In this document: one piece after another, positions 27,113-36,220 of the stretch
Layout: each line of letters starts with the position of its first letter
Numbering within the stretch: position 1 is the first letter of the stretch
Origin: Clostridiales bacterium
GTDB taxonomy: Bacteria > Bacillota > Clostridia > Christensenellales > CAG-138
DNA: 64,000 bases
Direction: 5' to 3'
Assembly: GCA_004557245.1 (NCBI GenBank)
Contig: SFEL01000001.1
Span: 1-64,000, forward strand
The notes under the pieces: generated by a model
The model's input: only the letters and a program-made list of their open reading frames with translations
What the model was told of the DNA's origin: nothing
Databases searched by the model: none
Made by a program: the position numbers and the translations under genes

Positions 27113-27888
27113 ATCCTGTGCATTATGGGCTCCATATTTTTAAATGTGGCCACATAGGGTATGCCGGCGGCGCGTATCATGTCCAGCGCCTCGGACAGCC
27201 TGTTTCCTACCCTTTCCGGCTTGTGGGCATCGGAGCCTGTGGTCACGTATTCGCCCCCCAGCTCACGGTAGCGGCGCAGTATGTCAAGGCCCCATGCGGG
27301 GTCGTTATGCCAGGCGGAGGTGTTGACCTCAAAGGCCTTGCCGCGGCTTATCAGCTCCCGGAATATTTCATCGAATATCTGAGGCGCCATGGAGTAACTC
27401 ATGGAGCGTTCGGCATAAGGGCTGTGCTTGGCGCAGAAATCATAGTGGCCCATTACGGAAAAATCCGATACCCTGATGCACTCCAGGCCTCTTTCTATGT
27501 AGGCCAGGTAAGCCTCTTCGCGGCTCTTGCCCTGAAAGTACTCCGGATAGTAGGCATCCAGGCCGTTTACGATGTGTACTGAGCCTATGACGAAGTCCAT
27601 GTGGCAGCCCTTCACGTGACCGTATGCATCCTCGTATGCTGTCTTGTCCTTCATTCCGAACTCCATGCCGAAGGATATGTCAATATCCGGGAACTGATCC
27701 TTCAGAGCATCTATCTCGGCGTTGCGGGCGGCTATGTCGGCAGGGCGCAGGCCTATTCCGTCAAAATCCACGTGGTCGGTGAAGCATATATGGGTCACGC
27801 CGGCCTTCTCTGCGGCGCGAAGCTGCTCTATTACAGGCGCTCTGGAATCGGCTGAGTAGCGGGTGTGTACGTGATAATCAAAAAGCAT
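27109..27888 (-). CDS. Histidinol-phosphatase family PHP protein
   Basis: This 259-residue protein has the HisJ/HisK PHP layout: D-Y-H-V-H-T-R-Y-S-A-D at residues 4-14, F-T-D-H-V-D-F (35-41), G-M-E-F-G (about 74-78), G-S-V-H, G-H-Y-D-F-C and the final G-S-D-A-H. Polymerase-and-histidinol-phosphatase proteins bind two or three metal ions and hydrolyse phosphomonoesters; in this branch the substrate is often histidinol phosphate. No other his gene is nearby, so the substrate stays open. Confidence 0.85.
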   Translation of the reverse strand: MLFDYHVHTRYSADSRAPVIEQLRAAEKAGVTHICFTDHVDFDGIGLRPADIAARNAEIDALKDQFPDIDISFGMEFGMKDKTAYEDAYGHVKGCHMDFVIGSVHIVNGLDAYYPEYFQGKSREEAYLAYIERGLECIRVSDFSVMGHYDFCAKHSPYAERSMSYSMAPQIFDEIFRELISRGKAFEVNTSAWHNDPAWGLDILRRYRELGGEYVTTGSDAHKPERVGNRLSEALDMIRAAGIPYVATFKNMEPIMHRI

Positions 27889-27951
27889 GGCGTTTCTCCG
27901 TGTGTAAGTTTTGGATAAGCTGTATTATACATCATAAGCGCCCCCAAGTCA

Positions 27952-27980
27952 TTGACTTTTAGCTTTGAATAAAATATAAT
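27952..27980 (+). promoter_or_regulatory. Promoter of the leuS leader
   Basis: TTGACT (27952-27957), a 17-nt spacer and TATAAT (27975-27980). Transcription should begin near 27987. Confidence 0.82.
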
Positions 27981-27986
27981 ACATAC

Positions 27987-28215
27987 GATATCGGCAATGA
28001 AGCGAAAAAGTAGGAAACAGCCATGCAGAGCGAGCCGCATATGGTGCAAGGCGGTGCAAGAGGCATTTTCGAAGCTCGTCGCGGAGCCCCGCCCGTGAAA
28101 GCGGACGGCGTCCTGCCCGGCGTTAACGGGAGTTGAGTTGGGCGAATTTTCGCCAATGAGAGTGGTACCGCGGAAGCATGGCTTTCGTCTCTTGGCTGAG
28201 ACGGAGCTTTTTTTA
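27987..28215 (+). promoter_or_regulatory. T-box leader of leuS
   Basis: The conserved T-box motif AGAGTGGTACCGCGG (28157-28171) is followed by a terminator (GTCTC...GAGAC, then GGAGCTTTTTTT, around 28190-28215). The upstream part forms the long stem I region. A CTC at 28075-28077 is a possible Leu specifier, though the loop was not resolved. Confidence 0.9.
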
Positions 28216-28260
28216 TTGTTCAAAATAACCTGTTTAAATACTGAATTGGAGGAAATATCA

Positions 28261-30675
28261 ATGGCAGAGCGCTACGATCACGATCAAGTAGAGCTGAAGT
28301 GGCAAAGGATATGGGAAGACGCCCATTGCTTTGAGGCAAAGGACGACTATTCAATGCCCAAGTTCTATCCCCTAATAGAGTTCCCTTATCCTTCGGGACA
28401 AGGCCTCCACGTAGGACACCCCCGATCCAACACCGCTTTGGATATAATCGCAAGAAAGCGGCGCATGGAGGGGTATAACGTACTGTACCCCATAGGCTGG
28501 GACGCATTCGGCCTGCCTACCGAGAACTATGCCATAAAGACCGGCATACACCCTGCCAAGGTCACCCACGACAACATAGAGCACTTCCGCGCACAGCTCA
28601 AGCGGCTGGGCTTCAGCTTTGACTGGAGCCGCGAGATAAACACCACGGATCCCGACTACTACAAATGGACCCAGTGGATATTTCTGAAGTTTTTCGAGAA
28701 GGGTCTCGCGTACAAGGCTGAGATACCCATAAACTTCTGCACTTCCTGCAAGGTAGGCCTGGCCAACGAGGAGGTCGTGGACGGCGTGTGCGAGCGCTGC
28801 GGCGGCGTAGTCGTTCAGAAGGTGCGCAGCCAGTGGATGCTCAAGATCACGGAGTACGCACAGCGGCTCATAGACGATCTTGACGATCTGGACTATATCG
28901 AGCGCGTAAAGATACAGCAGAAGAACTGGATAGGCCGCAGCGAGGGTGCTGAGGTGATATTCCCCATAGAGGGATACCCCGAGGGCCTGAAGGTATACAC
29001 CACCCGGTGCGATACCCTTTTTGGCGCGACTTATATGGTAGTATCCCCGGAGCACCCCATAATCGACGCCATGAAGGACACCATCGAGAACATGGACGAG
29101 GTGCGGGAATACCAGAAGGCGGCTGCCCGCAAGAGCGATCTGGAGCGCGCAGAGCTTAATAAGGAAAAGACCGGCGTCATGCTCAAGGGCCTAAAGGCCA
29201 CTAACCCCGTTACCGGAAACCCCATTCCCGTATGGATATCCGACTACGTTCTAATGGGCTACGGTACGGGCGCCATAATGGCCGTCCCCGCCCATGACGA
29301 GCGCGACTGGGAATTCGCCAAGAAATTCAACATGCCCATAATAGAAGTGGTCGCCGGCGGCCGGGACGTTCAGGAGGAATGCTACTCCGACGTTGAGAGC
29401 GGCACTATGGTGAACTCCGGCTTCCTCAACGGTCTTACCGTCAAGGAAGCTATCCCCACCATGATAAAGTGGCTGGAGGAGAAGGGCATAGGCGCCAGAA
29501 AGGTAAACTACAAGCTGCGCGACTGGGTATTTACCCGTCAGCGCTACTGGGGCGAGCCGATACCTCTCGTACACTGCGATAAGTGCGGCTGGGTACCCCT
29601 GCCCTACAGTGAGCTGCCTCTGAAGCTTCCCGAGATAGCGGATTTTGAGCCCACCGACGACGGCTCCTCCGCACTGGCCCGCGCAACCGACTGGATAAAG
29701 ACCACCTGCCCCAAGTGCGGCGGCCCGGCTAACCGCGAGACCGACACCATGCCCAACTGGGCGGGCTCCAGCTGGTATTTCATACGCTACTGCGATCCCC
29801 ACAACGACAAGGAGCTGGCCAGCAAGGAGGCCCTTGATTACTGGCTGCCCGTAGACTGGTACAACGGAGGCATGGAGCACACCACATTGCATCTGCTGTA
29901 CTCCCGCTTCTGGCATAAGTTCCTGTACGATATAGGCGTAGTGCCCACCAAGGAGCCCTACATGAAGCGCACCAGTCACGGTATGATTCTGGGCGAGAAC
30001 GGCGAAAAAATGTCCAAGTCCCGCGGCAACGTGGTCAATCCCGACGATATAGTGGAGGAGATGGGCGCAGATGCCTTCAGGCTCTATGAGATGTTCATGG
30101 GCGCATTCGATCAGCCCATACCATGGAGCACACAGGGCGCAAGAGGCTGCCGCAGGTTCCTGGACAGGATCTGGCGCATGCAGGACATGCTCAGCGATTT
30201 TGACGGCATACGGCCCGAGATGAAGGCGCTGGTACACGGTACCATAAAGAAGGTATCCGAGGACTACGAGGCCATGAAGTACAATACCGCCATTGCCGCA
30301 ATGATGACCATGGTGAACGAGCTGTACAACAACGGCAGCGTATCCAAGGAAGAATTCCATATACTGCTCACGCTGCTAAACCCCGTGGCGCCCCATATGA
30401 CAGAGGAGCTGAATCAGAGGCTGGGCTATGAGCAGCCCCTGTACTGCACCCCCTGGCCCAAGTGGGACGAGAGCGCGCTGGTGAAGAACACCATAGAGTA
30501 CGGCGTACAGGTGAACGGCAAGATAAGGGCCCGTATAGAGCTGCCCATCGATATGCCTAAGGAGGAGGTCGAGGCTGCGGCCAAGGCGCACAAGGATGTA
30601 GTGCCCTTCCTGGAAGGCAAGACCGTCCGCAAGGTCATAGTCGTTAAGAACATAGTGAACATAGTAGTCGCGTAG
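28261..30675 (+). CDS. leuS: Leucyl-tRNA synthetase
   Basis: This 804-residue class I synthetase has G-L-H-V-G-H-P (HIGH box), W-D-A-F-G-L-P, a CP1 editing domain with the T-rich and aspartate sites (V-P-A-H-D-E-R-D), two C-x-x-C zinc-type pairs (F-C-T-S-C and C-E-R-C), and K-M-S-K-S at 583-587. It is full length for bacterial LeuRS. The start at 28261 follows TTGGAGGAAATATCA. Longer in-frame openings run through the T-box terminator and are rejected. Confidence 0.96.
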   Translation: MAERYDHDQVELKWQRIWEDAHCFEAKDDYSMPKFYPLIEFPYPSGQGLHVGHPRSNTALDIIARKRRMEGYNVLYPIGWDAFGLPTENYAIKTGIHPAKVTHDNIEHFRAQLKRLGFSFDWSREINTTDPDYYKWTQWIFLKFFEKGLAYKAEIPINFCTSCKVGLANEEVVDGVCERCGGVVVQKVRSQWMLKITEYAQRLIDDLDDLDYIERVKIQQKNWIGRSEGAEVIFPIEGYPEGLKVYTTRCDTLFGATYMVVSPEHPIIDAMKDTIENMDEVREYQKAAARKSDLERAELNKEKTGVMLKGLKATNPVTGNPIPVWISDYVLMGYGTGAIMAVPAHDERDWEFAKKFNMPIIEVVAGGRDVQEECYSDVESGTMVNSGFLNGLTVKEAIPTMIKWLEEKGIGARKVNYKLRDWVFTRQRYWGEPIPLVHCDKCGWVPLPYSELPLKLPEIADFEPTDDGSSALARATDWIKTTCPKCGGPANRETDTMPNWAGSSWYFIRYCDPHNDKELASKEALDYWLPVDWYNGGMEHTTLHLLYSRFWHKFLYDIGVVPTKEPYMKRTSHGMILGENGEKMSKSRGNVVNPDDIVEEMGADAFRLYEMFMGAFDQPIPWSTQGARGCRRFLDRIWRMQDMLSDFDGIRPEMKALVHGTIKKVSEDYEAMKYNTAIAAMMTMVNELYNNGSVSKEEFHILLTLLNPVAPHMTEELNQRLGYEQPLYCTPWPKWDESALVKNTIEYGVQVNGKIRARIELPIDMPKEEVEAAAKAHKDVVPFLEGKTVRKVIVVKNIVNIVVA

Positions 30676-30687
30676 GATTTGACAGAG

Positions 30688-30717
30688 AGAATGCCGCTCA
30701 TTTGGAGCGGCATTCTT
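30688..30717 (+). terminator. Hairpin between leuS and tadA
   Basis: AGAATGCCGCTC and GAGCGGCATTCT are complementary over 12 bp. The U-tract is poor (TTAAAA), so termination may be partial and tadA may be co-transcribed. Confidence 0.6.
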
Positions 30718-30730
30718 AAAAGGAGGGGCT

Positions 30731-31177
30731 ATGGACTCCATATACATGAAAAGCGCCATCGCGGAGGCGGAAAAAGCCTATGCCGAAGGTGAAACGCCGG
30801 TGGGGGCAGTAATCGTGAGGGACGGTGGGATCATCGCCTCCGCACACAATATGACTGAGCGGCTCAACGATTCCACCGCTCATGCGGAGCTTCTGGCAAT
30901 ACAGGCGGCAGAAAAGGCGACGGGGGACAGACGGCTCACCGGCTGCGCGCTGTACGTCACAATGGAGCCGTGCCCGATGTGCGCGGGGGCGGCGTTGAAC
31001 AGCCGCATAGAGGAGATAGTATTCGGCGCATGGGATCCCGAGATGGGCAGCTGCGGCTCCCGGACTGACGTTACAGACGGGCGGCTGCCGCGCAGGGCAA
31101 AAACAATGGGCGGTGTGCTGGAAGAGGACTGTCAACGGCTTCTAAGGGGCTTTTTCAGGGAAAAACGGGGCAAATAG
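30731..31177 (+). CDS. tadA: tRNA-specific adenosine deaminase TadA
   Basis: This 148-residue zinc deaminase converts A34 to inosine in tRNA-Arg(ACG). It has the deaminase H-A-E-L-L-A-I (His and catalytic Glu about 54-56) and P-C-P-M-C-A-G-A (about 83-90), both zinc-binding. The length is typical. AAAAGGAGGGGCT precedes the ATG. Confidence 0.92.
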   Translation: MDSIYMKSAIAEAEKAYAEGETPVGAVIVRDGGIIASAHNMTERLNDSTAHAELLAIQAAEKATGDRRLTGCALYVTMEPCPMCAGAALNSRIEEIVFGAWDPEMGSCGSRTDVTDGRLPRRAKTMGGVLEEDCQRLLRGFFREKRGK

Positions 31178-31291
31178 CTGGTCTATTGTGTACATATCAT
31201 GAACTTTCGGCGGAATATATTTGTTTTTAACGCAGGTTTAATCTTTTTGGGATAAACTGAGCATAATAAAAGGCGAAAGGAGCGCAAGATT

Positions 31292-31588
31292 ATGCTTAAG
31301 CTTATTGAAAAGGTAAAGAACGCGATGGAAGCAAGCGAAGCCGCCGAGGCAATGAATGAACTGATGGGCCACGACAGGGCAAAGCAGGGCAGCATGAAGG
31401 AATGCCTTTCTGCGCTGCTGAAAGCCGCCGGAGTGAACCACGCCGCAGAGGTATACAGGGCCAGAGAAGGCCGCATAGGCGGGCGCAGGGGTTACAGCTT
31501 CGCATTCCTGTCAAACGGCCGCAGATACTGGGGCTTTGTGGACAGAATGACTATGGAGGTACTCCGTTTCCGCTTTCAGGCGGCATAG
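31292..31588 (+). CDS. Small hypothetical protein
   Basis: This 98-residue protein has no recognised family. The first half is helical and Ala/Glu/Met-rich (V-K-N-A-M-E-A-S-E-A-A-E-A-M-N). The second half is predicted beta-rich with Arg/Gly/Tyr/Phe (R-I-G-G-R-R-G-Y-S-F-A-F-L and G-R-R-Y-W-G-F-V-D). The ribosome-binding site GAAAGGAG precedes the ATG. It stands alone between tadA and the two-component system, and codon use matches the genome, so it is probably real. Confidence 0.65.
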   Translation: MLKLIEKVKNAMEASEAAEAMNELMGHDRAKQGSMKECLSALLKAAGVNHAAEVYRAREGRIGGRRGYSFAFLSNGRRYWGFVDRMTMEVLRFRFQAA

Positions 31589-31614
31589 TGCTTAAAAAAA
31601 CTTTAAACATATGA

Positions 31615-31646
31615 TATAATGCCCATATCCAGTATTGGATATGGGC
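31615..31646 (+). promoter_or_regulatory. TATAAT followed by a 10-bp palindrome before the response regulator
   Basis: TATAAT (31615-31620) is directly followed by GCCCATATCC-AGTATT-GGATATGGGC (31621-31646). The palindrome spans the predicted transcript start, so it could be an operator for autoregulation. It could also be a terminator of the upstream gene, since T-rich sequence follows. Confidence 0.5.
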
Positions 31647-31674
31647 ATTGATTTTATTTTTAAGGAGAAATACC

Positions 31675-32346
31675 GTGCGCATACTCGTTGTGGAAGACGA
31701 ACAGGACCTGAATAACGTTATATGCAATAAGCTGCGCGCTTCGGGCTACAGTGTGGATAGCTGCCTGAACGGCGAGGACGCGCTGGACTATATCCGCGTG
31801 GGCAGGTACGACGGAGTGCTTATGGACATAATGCTGCCAAAGATAAACGGCTTTGAGGTGGTAAAGATGATACGCGCCGAAGGGGACCGCACCCCGGTGC
31901 TGTTCCTTACTGCCAGGGATACCGTGGAGGATATAGTTCACGGGCTGGACATAGGCGGCAACGATTATCTGATCAAGCCATTCTCCTTTGAGGAGCTGCT
32001 TGCACGCATACGCGTCATCACCCGCAACAAGGATCAGGGCTACGCAAGCGTCCATACCCTTGCCGATCTCAAGGTGGACAGCGCCGCCCGGACCGTTTAC
32101 CGCGGGGATAGGGAGATAGAGCTTTCGCCAAAAGAGTTCGCTTTATTGGAGTACATGATAATAAACAAGGGCAAGGTATTGAGCCGCGAGGCCATAGAGG
32201 ATCACATATACGACGTGGATTACGAGGGCGGCTCAAACGTAGTGAATGTGTACATAAGATTCCTGCGCCGCAAGATAGACGAGCCCTTTGAAAAGAAGCT
32301 CATACATACCGTCCGGGGCTCAGGATATGTATTAAAGGAAGAATAG
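31675..32346 (+). CDS. OmpR-family response regulator
   Basis: This 223-residue regulator has a receiver domain (residues 1-115) with acidic D-E pair, phospho-Asp in L-M-D-I-M-L-P (about 51) and K in L-I-K-P-F. A winged-helix DNA-binding domain (about 125-222) has the signature L-S-P-K-E-F-A-L-L-E-Y and V-N-V-Y-I-R-F-L-R-R-K-I. The start is GTG 31675 after AAGGAG, giving V-R-I-L-V-V-E-D-E. It is followed after 3 nt by its histidine kinase. Confidence 0.93.
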   Translation: MRILVVEDEQDLNNVICNKLRASGYSVDSCLNGEDALDYIRVGRYDGVLMDIMLPKINGFEVVKMIRAEGDRTPVLFLTARDTVEDIVHGLDIGGNDYLIKPFSFEELLARIRVITRNKDQGYASVHTLADLKVDSAARTVYRGDREIELSPKEFALLEYMIINKGKVLSREAIEDHIYDVDYEGGSNVVNVYIRFLRRKIDEPFEKKLIHTVRGSGYVLKEE

Positions 32347-32349
32347 AAT

Positions 32350-33747
32350 ATGGCAAAGAATAACAGCAGTAAGGCTCCCAAGACCAGGCCGCAGTTCTGG
32401 GAGGCCATATCCGTAAAGTTCATAATCATATTCTGGTTCACGCTGCTCATGGTCATTGTGTCGGCACTGGTAATGGTGTTCATGCTGACGGTGAGCAGGC
32501 TCACCATGGAGCAGGACATGCAGCGCAGGGTGCTTTCCGGAGTCAAGGCCAACAGCAACGATCTGAAGTGTGAAAACGACACCATACAGGCCAAGGGTGG
32601 TTTCCAGTATTACGTAAACGGCGTATACTGCCTCATATATGACGCGAACTGCAACAAGGTGGCGGGGGAATACCCCGAAGGCTTCTACACTAACGCCGGC
32701 TTTGAGGACGGAATACTGCGCGCTACCGAGTGCGGAGACAAGAAGTATTACATCTATGACAGCTACATTACCTTCAAAAACGGCAGGCACGCCTGGATTA
32801 GGGGGGTATCCCTTACCACAACCACCGTGACTGTGGCCAGCACCGTGGCAAAGGTAGCGTCCTATGTACTGCCCGGCGTAGTAGTGGCCTCCGCTATCGG
32901 CGGCTACTTCATAACCCGGGCAGCATTGAAGCCCATAGACGAGATAACCAAGATGTCGGACGAGATATCCGAGGGCCGGGACCTTTCCCGAAGGCTGAAC
33001 ATGCGAAATGTCACTAAGGAGGCATATATACTTGGCCAAAGCTACGACAAGATGCTGGAACGGCTGGAGCGAAGCTTTGATATGGAAAAACAATTTACGT
33101 CGGACGCTTCCCATGAGCTCAGGACGCCCACGGCGGTGATAATCTCCCAGTGCGAGTACGCTCAGGAGCACGACACTACCCCCGAGGAATTTCAGGATAC
33201 CATAGGAATAATCAAACGGCAGGCACGCCGCATGAATGCCATGGTGTCCCAGCTTCTTAGCTTTGCCCGAATGGAGCAGGGCACCCAGAAGGTAAAGCTG
33301 GAGCATGCGGACATAAGCGACATAGTTGAAGCGGTATGCGAGGAGCAGGCGGAGCTTAATCCCGAGGTGGACTTTCAGTACGCGATAGACCCAGGCATAT
33401 GCTCAAATGTGGATATAACCCTGATGAGCCGCCTTGTGGAAAACCTGATCACAAACGCCTGCAAATTCGGCGGCAAACACGTCAAGGTGGGCCTTTACGA
33501 GGAAGATGGGCAGATATATCTGTTCGTCCGGGACGACGGCATAGGTATATCCCCGGAGAACCAGAAAAAGGTATGGGACCGCTTCTGGCAGGCGGAACCT
33601 TCAAGGAGCGACAACCGGGAGGGCAGCAACGGCCTTGGCCTTTCCATGGTGCGCGAGATCGCCAAGATACACCGGGGAGAGATGAGCCTGCAAAGCGCGC
33701 CCCGGCAGGGCAGCACCTTCACATTAAAGATGCCAAAAGAAGAATAA
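32350..33747 (+). CDS. Sensor histidine kinase
   Basis: This 465-residue kinase has membrane segments at about residues 25-47 and 172-192, with an extracytoplasmic sensor of about 120 residues between them that belongs to no family recognised here. A HAMP linker and a HisKA domain with S-H-E-L-R-T-P (phospho-His about 256) follow, then an ATPase domain with N-L-I-T-N-A, D-D-G-I-G-I and G-L-G-L-S. It is the partner of the adjacent response regulator. The signal sensed is not evident. Confidence 0.92.
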   Translation: MAKNNSSKAPKTRPQFWEAISVKFIIIFWFTLLMVIVSALVMVFMLTVSRLTMEQDMQRRVLSGVKANSNDLKCENDTIQAKGGFQYYVNGVYCLIYDANCNKVAGEYPEGFYTNAGFEDGILRATECGDKKYYIYDSYITFKNGRHAWIRGVSLTTTTVTVASTVAKVASYVLPGVVVASAIGGYFITRAALKPIDEITKMSDEISEGRDLSRRLNMRNVTKEAYILGQSYDKMLERLERSFDMEKQFTSDASHELRTPTAVIISQCEYAQEHDTTPEEFQDTIGIIKRQARRMNAMVSQLLSFARMEQGTQKVKLEHADISDIVEAVCEEQAELNPEVDFQYAIDPGICSNVDITLMSRLVENLITNACKFGGKHVKVGLYEEDGQIYLFVRDDGIGISPENQKKVWDRFWQAEPSRSDNREGSNGLGLSMVREIAKIHRGEMSLQSAPRQGSTFTLKMPKEE

Positions 33748-33749
33748 CA

Positions 33750-33779
33750 ACAAAGTGGCGTTAAGCCACTTTGTTGATT
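33750..33779. terminator. Bidirectional terminator
   Basis: ACAAAGTGGC-GTTAA-GCCACTTTGT lies between the kinase and the convergent aminotransferase. Its stem is close to that at 8813-8839 (AAAAAAGTGGC-GTTCA), so the two may share an origin. Confidence 0.75.
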
Positions 33780-34926
33780 AGAATTTCAGCTTTTCCATGC
33801 GGTCGAACACCTCTTTTATGGTATCCAGGCTGCATGCGCAGACGAGACGTATGTACCCTTCTCCCGAAGCGCCGAAGGAAGAGCCGGGGGTGGCGAGTAT
33901 GTGGCACTTTTCGAACAATACGCCGCAGAACTCTTTGGAGCTGAGGCCTGTCTTTTCAATATTGGGGAAGACATAGAAGGTTCCGCCGGGCTGCCCCATG
34001 GAAAGATAGGGTATGTTCTTTATGCGCTCATAGGCGTAGAATACCCGCTCCTTATACCGGCTGATGTACTTATCCTGTATGTCCTTACGAAGCTCCAGCG
34101 CCTTTATGGCGGCGCGCTGAGAGGGGGCGGGGGCAGAGTACACCAGGGAGTTATTCACGTGCATAACTGTGTTGACTATGTCGGGTGACGCTATGATGTA
34201 CCCTATGCGCCAGCCCGTCATCATGAAGTTCTTTGAGAAGCTGTTCAGCGTGACGGTGCGTTTCATGGCGCCGGGGAAGGAGCAGACAGGCACGAAGGGG
34301 CCATTGAACATGTAGCGGGTGTATATCTCGTCAGCCACTATCAGAAGGTCGTGCTCCTCTGCGATATTGTACAATAGCTTCAGCGTGTCAATGCCGTAGG
34401 CGGCCCCTGTAGGATTGCAGGGGTTATTGAATATGATGGCCTTGGTCTTTGGTGTGATAGCGGCGCGGAGCCTGTCCCCGTTTATGGCATAACCCTCCGA
34501 GCCATATGTGGGCACCTCTACGCATACGCCCCCTGCCAGCTCTATCTGGCTGCGGTACATGGTGAAATATGGCGAAAACACAATCACTTCATCGCCGGGG
34601 TCCAGCAGCGCCATCATGGTGAGCCCCATGCCCATGCAGCTGGAGGCTGTGACAAACAGGTTTTCCCGGGAAATATCGATGGAAAAGTCCTCTTTGTACG
34701 CCTTTATGACAGCGTCTATCAGCTCCGGATCCCCCTTGGGGTCGCCATATTTGGTGTATCCCAGCCGGGCGTCCGAAAAGGCTGCGTCTATTATACGGCT
34801 GTCCGTGATGAAATCGGTATCGCCTATGCTCATGTCTATCACGTCGCTATAGCGGCTCAATGCCTCCGTATCCAGAGAAAGGCCGCCTGAGATGTTCTGA
34901 AAGCGCTTTGCAATGTAGTTTTTCAT
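33778..34926 (-). CDS. Class I/II pyridoxal-phosphate aminotransferase
   Basis: This 382-residue fold-type I aminotransferase has N-N-P-C-N-P-T-G (about 167-174), D-E-I-Y-T-R-Y and the PLP Lys in N-S-F-S-K-N-F-M-M-T-G-W-R (about 231). C-terminal substrate-binding Arg is in G-Y-I-R-L-V. It resembles aspartate or broad-specificity aminotransferases (PatA group). It is the second gene of an operon 13 nt after a LarA-like gene on the same strand; the substrate cannot be fixed. Confidence 0.9.
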   Translation of the reverse strand: MKNYIAKRFQNISGGLSLDTEALSRYSDVIDMSIGDTDFITDSRIIDAAFSDARLGYTKYGDPKGDPELIDAVIKAYKEDFSIDISRENLFVTASSCMGMGLTMMALLDPGDEVIVFSPYFTMYRSQIELAGGVCVEVPTYGSEGYAINGDRLRAAITPKTKAIIFNNPCNPTGAAYGIDTLKLLYNIAEEHDLLIVADEIYTRYMFNGPFVPVCSFPGAMKRTVTLNSFSKNFMMTGWRIGYIIASPDIVNTVMHVNNSLVYSAPAPSQRAAIKALELRKDIQDKYISRYKERVFYAYERIKNIPYLSMGQPGGTFYVFPNIEKTGLSSKEFCGVLFEKCHILATPGSSFGASGEGYIRLVCACSLDTIKEVFDRMEKLKF

Positions 34927-34939
34927 ATTATTTATCCTC

Positions 34940-36211
34940 TTATGCCTTGGGGTAGGGTACTACGGTGGAACCGTTGGGAATAAGCAATATGTCCTTATCC
35001 GCTATATCCGCCGCAGCGAGCAGAGCGGCCATATCGGTATATGCCTCTATGCCCATAGGAGCCAGCGATGAAGGGTCGGCGGTAGTCAGCAGCATTATCC
35101 TGTATTTTTCCGCCTGCTCGCAGTTCATGAAGAATATATAGCCGGGTATGGTGAAGCCGGCCTTCAGCTCCTCATAAAGCCTGCCTTCTTTAAGTGGCTT
35201 AAGCCAGTCGAAATACTGGGCGGGGCCTCCGCCCTCCACGGCCTCCATCAGCACTATCAGCGTGCCGCCGGCGTTCAGGCCGCTTTCCACGTTGTCTATG
35301 ATCTTTGTACCCTGATAAAGGGACATATCCTTGGGATAGCCGCCGCAGCTGGTGATTATCACGTCCGCCTTTTTGACTATTGGCACCCTGTATATCTCGT
35401 CCACCCTATGGCATGCCAGCTGCCATGACTTCATGGGATCGCCCGAGATTATATGGGCAAGCTGCATATCCGCGTTCGTGACCAGGTTTATGCCGAAAAG
35501 GTTCTTTACCATAGCCGATGCCTGGCACATGTCCTCGTTGAGGGGATTGCCGTCGGTCACTCCGTTGCCTATGAGTGGATTAGAGCGGGGGGCGAGCAGG
35601 TCCAGTGAGTGCAGATGGTTCTGCCGTATGGTTTCGAGGCCGCTTATGCCGGGCAATATGCTCTTGCGGCCGCCGCCATACCCAGCCATTACATGGTAGG
35701 TGCAGGCGCCCAGCATTATCACCTTGTCTGCATTTGCAGCGATGGGGTTTATGCGCACCTCCGTACCGAGGGAGGTGGTGCCTATATAGACAAGGTCCTT
35801 TGCCTGACAGTCGTGGTTCACTACCCTGATCCTGTCGTAAACGCCGTCCGTCACCAGAGTGCGCAGTTCATTTTCGTCGCCGCCCGGGTGAGTGCCGTTG
35901 GCGATTATTATGGTGATGTTGTTTTGGTTCACACCGCACTTATCGGTCAGATAGCTGATTATGTGGGGCACTACAAGATCCTGCCTCATCCAGAAGCGGG
36001 ACATGTCGCTGACTATGAGCGCCACCTTATCTCCTGGAGTTACCCAGGATTCCAGAGGCTCGTGACTGACCGGCGAACTAAGCGTCGCGTAAAGAGCGGC
36101 CCTTATATCGTCGATCTTTGGAACGGGGGTGCCGTAAAGCTCTGTAACGTGTGCTTCATCAAGGGCGAAGGTGACGCTGCCCTTGCCGTATTTCAGGGTG
36201 TAGTCTTTCAT
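34940..36211 (-). CDS. LarA-family (nickel-pincer) racemase-like protein
   Basis: This 423-residue protein matches the LarA/DUF2088 family: S-D-M-S-R, G-T-H-P-G (catalytic His about 107), N-H-D-C, then A-C-T-Y-H-V-M-A-G-Y-G-G-G-R-K-S-I-L-P-G with the His and the Lys that bears the nickel-pincer cofactor (about 185), and R-Q-N-H. LarA racemises lactate; paralogues act on other 2-hydroxyacids. No larB, larC or larE gene is in the window, so cofactor supply must come from elsewhere. Co-transcription with an aminotransferase suggests a hydroxyacid or amino-acid pathway. Confidence 0.88.
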   Translation of the reverse strand: MKDYTLKYGKGSVTFALDEAHVTELYGTPVPKIDDIRAALYATLSSPVSHEPLESWVTPGDKVALIVSDMSRFWMRQDLVVPHIISYLTDKCGVNQNNITIIIANGTHPGGDENELRTLVTDGVYDRIRVVNHDCQAKDLVYIGTTSLGTEVRINPIAANADKVIMLGACTYHVMAGYGGGRKSILPGISGLETIRQNHLHSLDLLAPRSNPLIGNGVTDGNPLNEDMCQASAMVKNLFGINLVTNADMQLAHIISGDPMKSWQLACHRVDEIYRVPIVKKADVIITSCGGYPKDMSLYQGTKIIDNVESGLNAGGTLIVLMEAVEGGGPAQYFDWLKPLKEGRLYEELKAGFTIPGYIFFMNCEQAEKYRIMLLTTADPSSLAPMGIEAYTDMAALLAAADIADKDILLIPNGSTVVPYPKA

Positions 36212-36220
36212 GCTGCTCCT

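Noticed and set aside
28138..28260. N-terminal extension of leuS
   Set aside because: It would translate the T-box antiterminator and terminator; the ribosome-binding site is just before 28261.
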